Assembly: GCA_950295325.1 (NCBI GenBank)
Contig: OX485807.1
Coordinates: 12,739,001-12,799,000, forward strand
Reading direction: 5' to 3'
Length of the DNA: 60,000 nt
Source of the DNA: Polytrichum commune
Taxonomy: Eukaryota; Streptophyta; Polytrichopsida; Polytrichales; Polytrichaceae
The notes beneath the pieces were generated by a model. The model was not told where the DNA came from. It did not search any database and worked only from the letters and a program-made list of their open reading frames with translations. Shown here one piece after another: positions 46,865 to 58,220 of this stretch (positions within the stretch are counted from its first letter, which is position 1; every line of letters begins with the position of its first letter). Made by a program: the position numbers and the translations under genes.

Positions 46865-49800
46865 ATGTACGGGTTTGCTGTGCAGCCTCAGCACTTGCAG
46901 CGGTACCGAAAACATGCCAACATTTACAAGGTACCCTTGGAGTCTAGCAATTTGATTTTGGGTTTAGGTTTTTGTTTTGGGGTCAACAGAGGCTTGCTTG
47001 CATTGTGAGCTCCAATCTTTGGGCAGCATTGTGACATATCCCATGGTGAAATTGGGTGTAGGAGGAGGAAGTTGAGAGATCGGAGCGGTGGGAGACGTTT
47101 TTGCGAACGCTGGACGAAGAAGAATTGGGAGCAGAGCTGAGCAGCAGTGTGGCAAATGCCAATGGAAACAAGAATGGAAAAAGCAAGGGCGCCAGTGCAG
47201 AGGTAGATGTGAGTTCTGGGCAGAGATGGCACTCTCGCACAAACTCATTGTCAACCATCGAGCAAGCGCTCAGGAAAGTGCGGCAGAGCAGAACGAGCCG
47301 CGAGTCGGGCCTGTCTGCACTTCTTGGGGGAAACAGTAGCGATGGAGGATTGAAATCGGGAGCCTCTGGAAATGGGGAAGATGACGAATCAGATGACGAG
47401 TTTTATGATGTCGAGAGGACAGATGTGGTGCAAGATGGCAGTAGTGTGCAAGATGGGAGTGAGCAGGGCACGAGTGACTCTGTGACAAGAGAGAGAGATG
47501 AAGATCATCATCATCCGTGGGCGGAAGAGCTCAAAGTTCTCGTTTGTGGGGGCGTCCCCGGCGCGCTTCGAGGCGAGGTATGTATGCTTCAGAATCATCA
47601 GTCAATCAATCATTTGGATGTAAACCGTTCTTTTGAAGACAAAACTTGAATCGTTTTCTATCTCTTCAAGGGTAGAGTTTTGTTTATTCCATGAGTATCT
47701 ATAATTGTGTGGCATGTATACATCTCCCTGGGCATCATCTGTTCAATATGAAAGGTTATGATTTTCTATTGTGATCACTCACTTTTCCAATTTAGATGAT
47801 GTTTTACAGCATCATGCGTGTATATCTATCAATATATATGAATATATATTAGAGCATCTACTCTGTGGGTATTCATTGTGAGGTTGTTCTCTATGAAGTT
47901 GAGAATTTCCAATCAATTGGGACACAATTTATCTTTTCAAACAGGAGAGGATTCCATGTCACAAAGTAGCGGTTTTAAAGTTTTTGACAACAATTTCAGT
48001 ATGTTGGCTCCTTATGAAGTCGAGAACATCAATCAATTGAAGATGCAATTTTTCTTCGAACTTGGAAGATTGCATGTTGTGTAACTGTGGTTTTACTATT
48101 TCTGACCACTGTTTTAGTGTGTTTGCAGCTATGGCAGGTGTTTGTAGGTGCAAATGACCGGCGGGTCGATGGGCACTACCAGGCACTCCTTGCTCGCCAA
48201 GGTGGAGGAGGAGAAGAAGAAGCTGCTGAAGTTGCTGAAGAAGTTGTTGGCAATGGCTCTGATGAAGTCCAGCCTCAGCCGGTGGTGGAGAAGTGGACTA
48301 ACCAAATTGAGAAGGTAGGGGTCTCCATAGTTTTTTTTTGTGTTGAAACTTTAGGGATTGATCTGTGTGTACTGGTGATGGCCTTAAATCAGTGTCTTTG
48401 TTTGCATCTGTATTAGAGGTATCCTCTAACTCAGCATGACTTTTGGTGGAAAGTTGATTCTTTTGCATACTACACCTTCTATGTTCAGTGAGTTTTTGGT
48501 GCATACCTGGGGTAGTGTTCTATATTGGTCCATTAAGGGCCCAAACTCAATATGGCATGCCAAGAGGGGCTAAAACGAATTTGGCCCTCACTGAACAGAA
48601 ATAGGTTGCTCTTCTTTCAAAGTCAAACACTACCTCCAAGTATGCACCATCGCAAGTGGAAAGAACATATTGATATTGTATGCAAAGCAACCAATGGAGA
48701 ATCATAGGGGACCAACTCCCAACAAAAAGTCTTATCGAGTTAAATGATCACTATATTAGGTTAATCTACATTGATTCATGCTATATATACACCAATTTGC
48801 TTTGCTGGAGTCTTTGTGTTACCTGTGGCGTTCAGTGTCAGAAACTCATCTCCATCAAGCTACCATTTGGCTATTGCTGCTTGTGTGATTTGGTTTCTAT
48901 GTCTTTCTAGTTTTTGATTGCTTTGGATTGAGCATTTAACTCTAAAGGTGTTGGACTCTCTTGATTCTTATTTTATGGTTTACAGGTTATGTTGGTCTGT
49001 GAGTGTTGTGTGATCGATATACTCAAAAAAGACATGATTGGACCTGTGTTATTAATCAGGATCTTCCTAGGACATTTCCTGGGCATCCTGCCCTTGGTGA
49101 GGATGGATTGAATGCGTTGAGGCGGATGCTGACAGCATACGCTCGCCACAACCCTGCTGTTGGCTATTGTCAGGTACTGCGATGTCTCTTTCTTCTTAGG
49201 AATGACTTGTGATGATGCTTTAGAATTTCCGCATACCATAGAGGGTGCTCTATGCCGACAAACAATAAATCTTCTCTTCAAAGTATGCATTCCTACACAT
49301 GTCATTCCGACATTGGTCAAGATCCACTTGAATCCTCGTGGAAACTACATTTCGGCACTAGTAAAGATGAAATAGAATGCTCTCTGCGGTACTATCAAAT
49401 GTATGACCCTCATGCCTGTCTTGCTTCTTTGGGTTCAACTAACTTGAGTGGGTTGCAAATTTGTGGCTGGTGCAGGCAATGAACTTTCTTGCCGCTCTTC
49501 TCCTATTACTTATGCCTGAGGAGAATGCTTTCTGGTGCGCTTGCTAGTCTGTAGATCGAATTCTTTCAAGTATGCTTTCTTGATGGGAGGGTCTTGAGAG
49601 AAAAACTGCAAAGTCATTACTTGAACCTCTTAACCCTAAAGGACTGGGGGTGTGTTTGGTGATTTGTACCAACCCCAAACAATAATATTTTAGTTGGTCT
49701 ATGATATTGAAATCATATTTAGCACAACCTTTTATAGCAAGGAAGTGAGAATAAAGTCCATACGTGACCTTGGTGATTATATTTGGGATCTCCGCAACTT

Positions 49801-52800
49801 GAATCTGCTATACACCAGTATCAGATGAAATTGGCTGAACTGAGTGCAATGTTACCACGCACAATCTGAAGACTACATGTGCATAAAGAAATGTATGTAA
49901 CATTGTACATCAGCACAAATGGACAATTTTTAGGTCCTGCAAATAGTATAGGACACATAGTAGGTGTAGAAATATTGATATCTTTTCTCCCTGGTTTTGG
50001 AATTGCTCAGGACATTAACATCAATCCTTGATGACTACTTTGAAGGCTATTACTCAGAGAAAATGGTGGAAGCACAGGTGGGCTATATCTACTGATTGAG
50101 TTCAAGTTATTTTTTTGTGGAAAATCTAAATCTGCTGAGGATGACTTCTAAAAACTTTTCTATATTTTTGCCATGAACTCAACGTTTTTCTTTGTGAAGA
50201 TGAAGATCACTCTGAGTTGTCTTTGTGAGAATTGATAGTCTCTTTGTTACCGTTTTTTGCTACTTTATGTCCTGATCTCACCAGTGTTGAGCAGGTAGAC
50301 CAACTTGTGTTTGAGCAGTTGGTGCGGGAACGATTTCCAAGATTAGGTGAGATTTTCTAATTACACATTAGAGTTATACTCTAAATCAACATGACTTTGG
50401 GTTGGGAGTTGGTTGTTTGGCATGCAACTCCTACCATGTTTGGTAAGTTTTCGGTGCATGATAGGAGTTAGTATGGAGGTTTGAATGAAGAACATCCTAT
50501 ATTGGTTCATTGAGGGTCAAATTTATTTTGACATGCCAAGAGGTGCTAAAATGATTTTGACCCTAAATGAACTGAAAGTGATTGCTCTTCATTCAGATTC
50601 AAACACAGATCCTCCAAGCATGCACCAGAAATTGGAAGAATTATTTCTAATATTGTATGCAAAACAACCAATGGAAAATCAAAGGAGGATCACTTTATTG
50701 AATTACTCATTCAAAGGGGATCACTCATTCAATGGGAATGTCCCATTGAATCAAAAAATAACTTTATTATTAGATTTTTTTTTGACTGCTGCTTGACCTG
50801 ATTCTGTTAAATGGTAGTTCTAATATTGGTGTGGTATGGCAGCAACTCATCTAGAGAGTCTTGGAGTGGAGGTGGCATGGGTTAGTGGCCCCTGGTTCCT
50901 GTCAATCTTTGTCAATGTTCTGCCTTGGGAAACTGGTATGTTCTTTCAATCATCTGGTGAAATTTATCAAGTTTTATGTTAGGGTTTTGAAGCTTGCATG
51001 GAAAACTGAAAGTTATATGAACCTTATGGTGGTACCCTGGTGTACCGCATAAATTTCATGCAATGAGGGGTTCAATCATTTAATTGGTCACAGGCCTCTG
51101 TAAACTTTGGATTTTGCGAGATTTGGGTCATTGTCATGTCGAAGCTATGTGAGGAGGAAGCGAATGATCTTAGTGGTGATGGGACAATGTCATCTCTGAG
51201 ATCATTATGAGAGTGGCCAGGGATAAGGAAGAGAGTCCTTGGCTTTGCAGCCAGGTCTACAGTTCATCCTCTCATTCTTCAAAAGTTCCGGGCAATGACT
51301 TCTTATGTTTTGGTCAGTGATGAGATTGTGCTCATCGATTTCAGTCCATTGACACCCTTCCGGTCGAAATTGGAGTTATATTGAGTGAGATTTTGGACTT
51401 TTAAGGGAGAGCCGGGGTATTGTGGTACCCTGGGGTACCGCCATAAGATTCATATGTGCTCACAGGCATTCAAGTATAATGTGAGGAAATAAGCGATTGC
51501 ACTCTTAACTGAATACTATTTCACTACCATTGTATTCCATCAAGTTATAATAATAAATCAAGGGGGGATGAGAATTTGAAGTGTCACGGTCTCCTGGTTT
51601 TGTATTAATACCCCACCTCTTTGAGGTGAGCTTGATGCAAAATTTGGTAGACCATGAATACTATTTGTTTGCATGCCGTGTAGGACTCCATGATGCTTTT
51701 TAATTAGTCAAGCTTCTTTGGTCTCTTAGGCCCTCAAGCTCTGTGTAAAGTGATGTGGGGTGGTCTTGGCCTTTATTGCCAATGAGAGATTTTAGATTTC
51801 AACGGTCATGAGCCCTCAAGCTCTAGTGTAAAGTGCATCTGAGATGGGTAAATCAATATTATTGTGTAACAAGGTTCTCACTTCTAGCAGATTGCAACAA
51901 GGGTTTGAAATGTGTGCTTCCCATTCTGCAGGGTTAGTAAAGTACAGAGTACTTGTAGGTCCAAAGTGCATTATCTGAAACAAAATTGTGATTCTGTGTA
52001 GTTGGAAAGATAAAAAGTGAAATTCTAGACACCCAGCTTTCTTTCTTGAGTGCATTTAGAAACAGAAGTGCCAAATTGAACTGACAAATGTTTGGATGGA
52101 ACTTCTTATTTTGCAGTCTTGAGGGTGTGGGATGTACTTCTGTATGAAGGAAACCGCAGCATGCTGTTCAGAACTGGATTGGCTCTCATTGAAAGCCATG
52201 GTAAGTGCGCCTAAAATGGACATATTTAGCTCTGCATCTGCTTCCACTAGGATATAAACACAGAATCCAAATCAAGCAGTTTCCTCATAATTTTTGGAGC
52301 CATATGAATATCTTATTCATAACAAAGTGGAGATTTTTTATAAACGATCATATAGGTCCTGCCAACAATGTGAATCTGGAATAGTTAATAGATTCTGAGC
52401 ACGTTGGCCAATCTATTCTAAGCATATAATATTTTTTAAGTCCATTTTTAGGTGCACGCCTAATCACACACCAGTTAAATATGTGTACAATTAGGATAAA
52501 TAATCACATTAGAGCTGCTTACCATTTTGCAATTTCTCCGTTGTGCTATTAGACTCCAATTATAGTCTATTTAATTGTGTACATATGTATCTATGTTAGA
52601 GCAGTCTACAAGCACTACCCTACCAAAAACCTGAAGTCTTGCACAATAAGGACACATTGATTTTGATAATGCCCGCCACCTTAGGTCAGGTTCCTGTGGT
52701 GATTCTACGAATAAACTTCAAACCTTTATAACTTTTGCACATGGACTTCAAATACGGCATATCTTTGGTAGGTTGGAATCCCCTGTTAGTTGCTAACGTG

Positions 52801-55800
52801 GATCATTTGGGTGGGGTGGCTACAGCAAACACTGTTTTACAACAGCGGGACACAGGTGATGCAGTTGCAATGCTCCAGTCAATGGGTGAATCCACATTTG
52901 ACAGCAGCCAGCTTGTCTTGTCAGCATGTTTAGGGTTTCAAGTGATTCAAGAAAAACTTTTGCAGGAGCTTCGCATTCAACATCGGCCTGCTGTGCTTGC
53001 AGCACTTCATGAGAGATCGATGGAGCTGCATCTTTGGCGCACTGCAAATGGTATCGGATCCAAACACACCAATGGTGTTGTGACACCTGTCAAAACATCA
53101 CTAATCATCACTGAAAATGGCACATTGAGAAGATCTCGTGACAGTGCCCTCCAGGGTTCGGAAACCGAAGATCTGGAGGAGGATGAGGAAACTGAAAGTA
53201 TTGACCTTCAGGAACAGGTGATCAAAACAGTACCAAAAATAGTTGCCTTTTACTGGTTGCCAGTAGGATCTCACAGGGAGTTTTGTAGACTTTTTCTTTT
53301 TAGAGTTCTTATAATGTATGGTGGGTTTGAACTAGGGTTTGAGACCAAAGAAACTTCTAAATGGAGCGATCCTATTGGTCAAGAGGAAAGTTCTGGACCC
53401 AAGGAGTTTACATTAGGGTCCAGGTTCGATATTTGAAAGATTGAACTGGTGCTAATGTGGCATGACTTTCCTGCTACATCTGGACAGTATTCTTCTAGTT
53501 TGAGAAACCAATTTTCAAGCCTGGGTCCAATCTTGAGGTTGAAAGTATGGTCTATTAAGTGGTATTTGGATTCCAAGTTTATTGGACCTGGATTCTAATG
53601 TATACCCATCCTTAGTTGTTTTTGAAATCCCCTCCCCCCTCTTCAAACTACACTTGAATGCATAGATATGACTGCATAGGCTGCAGATCAGTATAGTACA
53701 GAATGTGACACAGAAGTCCTTTATAAGTTGACTTTGGAGTGCAATGTGATAAACTGGAACTTCACTTGAAAGCCACCTCAAAGAGGTGGGTCTAACACAA
53801 ATCCGGGAGAGCATGACACTTCAAGATCTCACAACCCTTGATTTATTATGCTTATTGTGGAAAAGGGCTCATATGGTAATGAAATAGCATATGGTTGACA
53901 TCCTGGTCGCATGTGTTTTTACACTACATTTGAGGGCCTGTGATCACACAAGATTTAATTTTAAATTTTCATGTTAGAGCTTGCGGATGAGTTTCAAGGG
54001 GTAATCAATTTCATGGTTATGCCCCTTCGCCATAGTGTAAATTGGAGCTTACTCTCAACAATTTTCGTGTGGACTGAAATGCTTACATTGGTGTGTTGGG
54101 ATTGTATATGTGTAATGATTTAGGTGGCATGGCTGAAGACAGAGCTTTGTACTGCCCTTGAGGTCAGCAAGGCAGCAACACACAGGTAGTCTCTACTTTC
54201 AAGATTAGTTTTACAAATTGTGTGTTGTGGTGGTGATGATGCATTTTCATAAATTGGGAAGTTTGTGGCTAAATTGTTTTTGTATGCAGGGCTGAGGAAT
54301 TGGAGATTGCTCTTATGGAGATGGTGAAAGAGGACAATCGTCGTCTGCTTTCAGCTCAGGTGTGCAATGGTGCCTATTTTGTTCGTTGTACCTTTGTTTT
54401 TGTTTGTTTGATCTATCATTAACCATCCCATTGTTACTTAGCCCTAAAAGGATGCAGGTGCTCAATGTACAACCTATATCAGAATCTCTACGAGCCTCAC
54501 CAAGTCTAAAAGTGATGTTGGAATACTTTTGGGTTTGAGGCTTTAGTTTATACAATAATCTCATGGCAAGGTGGAAATAAATATTACTCATATGTAATCA
54601 TGATGATCAAAATAGAAACTATGTATCTCCATCCAAGGGGACCCAGTCTGTGAATTTTAACCTAAAACTTGAACATCTCTTTCAAACACATGTTTTTTGG
54701 CTGTGCATTCTTGAATCCACCTAACTCACATCACTCAAATGTGGATAAGTAACAAATCTGACATATTACTTATGTTGAGAGAAGAGGAGAGTATATTTGG
54801 CACTTATCAGCACTGGCTCTCATTGAGTTGTTATTGAGGCAGGTGGAGAAATTGGAGGCTGAAGTTGCCAACTTAAGGCAGGCGCTTTCAGATAAGCAAG
54901 AGCAAGAGGCAGCTATGGTCCAGGTGAGGCTGTGGTTCTGATGACAAGTCCAAGTGTAGTTCCGACTTTCCATGTGTAGACTCCTTGATGTAGTGAACAT
55001 CTATTTTTCATGCTTTGAATTAATGTACACCAAATTGTCCTAATGGTGTAGGCCATAGTAATTTTCTAGAACCCACATAGGCCTTACAATAAGGCCACAG
55101 TAATTTTCAACCCTGATCTCGAGTTCAAAATTAGTATGTCCTATGTTAATTGTTTTTGAAGATATTAATGCTACTTTTGTCCAAGTTCTTGATCACTCAC
55201 TTATCCCATGATGCAAATGAGACATCGGTGGTGGTGGATAGCCATGAATGTAATTGACTTTTTGGTACTTAGATTGGTGTTGGATGGAAGTCTCCATGAA
55301 GACTTAGGGGAAGACTTGGGGTGTTGGGCCCACATTATTTTCACCCTGACTAGACAATTAGAGTGGCCCACACTAATTTCCACCACACTGACAGGAAGAT
55401 TTAGCTTAGTAACCTTGTGTACTCCTATTATTATTGACATTTGTTTTTTTTTTTCAGGTGCTGGTACGCATGGAGCAGGAGCAACATGTTGCAGAAGATG
55501 CCCGCCGCTTTGCAGAGCAGGAGGCTGAGGCACATCGCCTTGTTGCTGAAGAAGCACAGGTCATTGTCCACATCAAAATCTCACCCCTTTTGACCTTTTG
55601 ACAAATCCAACTCAGGGAACTCTTCAAGTATGGCCAATGTGGATTTGTGCAAACCAACCCATACACTTGTTCCTTGTTGGATGCCTAAACCCTTGCCTCC
55701 AAGGAACTAGTGTATGGGTTGGTTCGCGCCCCAGCCGGCCAATGTGGCGGGCAACGTACCCTAAACGCTTGAGGGTTTTCAGCAATTTCAAAAGTAACTA

Positions 55801-58220
55801 TCAACAGAAGGTCGCAGTGTAAAGGAGAAACTCTTAAGGCAAACTTTTTCACAAAGGATCAGTACCCAAATCTACAATATAATCAATTGGTGCTTGGAGT
55901 GAGGCACAATATATTTATTTGTGCATTTCAAGAGGGTCATCATTCGAAAATATAGAATGCTATCCATAAGAATAGCATGCTATTCTTGTGTCAAAAGCTG
56001 CTATTTGTGTTTCTATAATCTTCGTTATTGGCCACAGTACAATAGGTATGGTGTGCCCAACTTTGACAGCCCATTAAAAACAAAGAATATTCTTCATTGT
56101 GGTGGGGGACTGGGCTCTAATAAGCCTTAAGCCCTTTATCCTACCCCCCAAAATTTTTTCAACTGCCTTGGATTTACCCTTGAAACCCCAGCCGGCTTGC
56201 AAAGGTGAACAGAGAGACCAAATATGATCACGTAGGGTTTACATTAGAGTCCATGACTAAAGATACTCCAAATAGAGCAACCTTATTGGCCGAGAGTAAA
56301 ACTGAGGAACCAAGGAGTTTACACTAGGGTTTGGGTCCAAGGTATGAAAACTGAAGTGGCACTAACGTGGCATCACTTTCCTGCAAAATTTCAGTGCTCT
56401 TCACTCAAGAAAATACTCCTCCTAGTTTGAGAATCCAATCTTCGAGCTTGGGTCCAATTTTGAGTCGGAAAGTAAGGTCCTTTTAAGGGGTGTTTTGGAC
56501 CCCAAGTTTCTTGGACCCTAAGTTTTGTTTGCACCCTTCAGCACTTAGGGGTTGAAATTCTTGAGGTGTATTGGTGCTGATGAATGCATGGGTGATGTTC
56601 AGAGAAAAGCTAGTAAAGCAGTCGAAGAACTTGCAGCAATGGAGAAGAGGGTGGTGATGGCAGAAAGTATGCTGGAGGCAACTTTGAATTTTCAATCTGG
56701 TGGTGCTCCACAAACATCTCGACGAGGCTCAGACACAATAAAAGATAGTGGACCCAAGGGCATAGCCCGTTCTCATAGTTCTCCTGCCGCAAAGTAGGTG
56801 CCTTTGAGAGAAAATACATACTAAGTGTATTTGATCATCAATGTCACATATGGCCGTGTTTTGATTTCCTCTTTGTACTAGATGTACTCCATGTAGTTTC
56901 AAGCTTAGAAGTCAAAAAAATGAATGTTTAAGACTAGGTGAGGACTTGTAGAAATGGTGTAGATAGGTTGTACAATGGTTAGGACCCTTAGACCTTTAGG
57001 GTTTGGTGTTGTAGTTTTGTCCTACAAATTTGTGACGAGAGAGGTTTGGCATTGTCTTCTTTGTTTGTTCATTTCCGTGGGTCTGGGTTTAGGCAAGATC
57101 CCGACTCAGCATGGGCGAGGCGGAATAGCACAGGCAAGGTGGAAGGAGCAGACGAAGTGCCAAACAATATCCCAAGCAAACCCAGCATTTTTGGCCGGGG
57201 ATTCTCATTAAGCTGGAGAGATAAAAGCAAGGTATGGGATCCACACAAAAAATTCCATGTTTTTGAGGATATTCTATGAAGTGTTTTTTAACTGGAAGAG
57301 CCTCCATTGGATCAGTGTCTGGGGTGGTTTTGGGCAAAGTCAGTTGAGATTCAAGCGTTTTCAAGTCCAACCGGTTACATGTTGATATCTTTCAATTTTC
57401 CTTTATTAAATTAAGGTAAATTCTATAGATACCTCTAAAATGTTTGTGGTTTGGCTAAAGTATTGAACTTGAACTAGTCATGTCTCAAACTCAACCAGCC
57501 CATCTGTAACTAGTGGTCAGATCTCCCTGTTCATAGTGTGGGGTACTGTTCATTAGAAGATTGATTTGGCCTTCAATCATATGCATGCACTTAGGGACCT
57601 ACATATCTTTGATCAGCTAATTTGGCGTTTACAATGATATGAACTCAGAACATTGTTAATTAAGAAAAGTGGGTAGGCTTGTTTACCATGCGAGTGGATC
57701 AGATTGTGTAAAATAGGTCATATTTTAATCATTATGCCACATGTCATTATGTGATTGTTTGAAACATCTTAAAGATAAAGTGGAAATTGAATTGAGGCAG
57801 AGACATGCCAACCTGAATGTATCCAAGGGTCATTGCAATTTCTCAGTCGAGATCACATTTCTGGTTTTAGTTGTTTAAATTGTGGTCCTTGATCTCGAGT
57901 AAGATGCAAATTACATTTGGGTTGCAGGCTCTGGCTGTGAAGACAGGAATGTAAATAGCAACATTTGCAATAGTGATACTGATGAATATGTTTGTTGTAT
58001 TTTATGATTGCAGCTTCATGTAGAAACTAAGGCAAGCGAGTTCGACAATCTGCTGGGTGGGGAGATTTTGTCTCCTGGATCTGGTCTACCTGTCTTGAAA
58101 ATTGCAAATGGTCATGTGTCGGAAACTTCAAGCGAATTGGCACAAGTGTCAAGGGCTCATCAAACATCTGATGCCAATGGAAAGCAACCAATCGGCAAAT
58201 CTGCCTTGACTCATATATAA
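46865..58220 (+). CDS. TBC-domain Rab GTPase-activating protein with C-terminal coiled coil
   Basis: Seventeen exons join in frame: 46865-46930, 47062-47577, 48129-48314, 49060-49173, 49476-49534, 50011-50077, 50295-50346, 50843-50935, 52117-52200, 52826-53217, 54124-54185, 54290-54359, 54843-54923, 55458-55559, 56603-56793, 57093-57231 and 58014-58220. They encode 826 aa. TBC proteins speed GTP hydrolysis by Rab GTPases on endomembranes. The N-terminus MYGFAVQPQHLQRYRKHANI resembles plant members. An acidic, Ser-rich linker precedes the TBC domain, which starts near LVCGGVPGALRGELWQVFVG. The arginine finger (IEKDLPRTF) and glutamine finger (GYCQAMNF) are intact, followed by VSGPWFLSIFVNVLPWE and LRVWDVLLYEG. 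The C-terminal third is Glu/Leu/Ala-rich coiled coil. Every junction phase fits. Introns carry repeats of several families. Confidence 0.92.
47875..48117 (+). repeat. tandem duplication at the 3' end of TBC intron 2
   Basis: Two units of about 121 bp meet near 47997. Both carry TATGAAGT(T/C)GAGAA, AATCAATTG, a TTTCTTT-like stretch, then GGTTTTA and AC..TTTCAGT or its counterpart ACTGTTTTAGT. The second unit leads into the acceptor at 48128. Confidence 0.75.
48412..48775. mobile_element. long palindromic repeat P, copy 1 (TBC intron 3)
   Basis: The centre is GGCATGCC (about 48554-48561). Flanking arms are inverse of each other, for example CCATTAAGGGCC against GGCCCTCACTGAAC, and TTGGTGCATACCTGGGGTAG against an inverted copy near 48635. 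A second copy lies at 50362. Confidence 0.75.
49230..49395. repeat. dispersed repeat family F, copy 2 (TBC intron 4)
   Basis: It matches 31474-31605 (TGGAAACTACATTT, GTAAAGATGAAATAG, CTCT.CGGTA) and lies wholly within intron 4. Confidence 0.75.
50362..50715. mobile_element. long palindromic repeat P, copy 2 (TBC intron 7)
   Basis: It aligns with 48412-48775 throughout: TCTAA.TCA.CATGACTTT, CTATATTGGT(C/T)CATT, GACATGCCAAGAGG, ATGCACCA and TTGTATGCAAA.CAACCAATG. Confidence 0.8.
51430..51840. mobile_element. MITE family D in TBC intron 8
   Basis: It resembles 26225-26540. Shared signals are the GGTTTTGT.TTA block, an imperfect CCTC..GAGGTG palindrome, TGCCGTGTAGGA, and ends reading GCCCTCAAGCTCTGTGTAAA. 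A second terminus, CCCTCAAGCTCTAGTGTAAA, lies at about 51812. Confidence 0.6.
53315..53615. mobile_element. MITE family T, copy 2 (TBC intron 10)
   Basis: It carries AAGGAGTTTACATTAGGGTC internally, GAAACCAATTTTCAAGCCTG, and ends TCTAATGTATACCCATCCTT, the inverse of the family's left terminus. Confidence 0.75.
53690..53960 (-). mobile_element. MITE family D, reverse copy (TBC intron 10)
   Basis: The block ACCTCAAAGAGGTGGGTCTA followed by ACAAATCCGGGAGAGCATGA is the reverse complement of the family-D core at 51570-51640. The ends are not resolved. Confidence 0.5.
55632..55747. mobile_element. short foldback element, copy 2 (TBC intron 14), with 11-bp duplication
   Basis: The 94-bp body (55643-55736) is a hairpin: CAAACCAACCCATACACTTG with TTCCTTG, the spacer, and then the inverse arm. 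It is bounded by exact 11-bp direct repeats GGCCAATGTGG at 55632-55642 and 55737-55747. Duplications of 9-11 bp are typical of Mutator-type elements. Confidence 0.85.
56233..56540. mobile_element. MITE family T, copy 3 (TBC intron 14)
   Basis: It starts TAGGGTTTACATTAGAGTCC, contains a second internal GGAGTTTACACTAGGGTTTG and AAAATACTCCTCCTAGTTTG, and ends TTGGACCCTAAGTTTTG. It stops about 60 bp before exon 15. Confidence 0.8.
57313..57537. repeat. dispersed repeat family E, copy 4 (TBC intron 16)
   Basis: It contains CCAACCGGTTACATGTTGAT, TTCTATAGATACCTCTAAAA and CTCAACCAGCCCATCTGTAA, and ends GATCTCCCTGTTCAT. Confidence 0.75.

Noticed and set aside
47088-47488. Alternative frames overlapping TBC exon 2
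   Set aside because: They are shadows of the true frame, which joins in phase to both neighbouring exons and matches TBC-family sequence.
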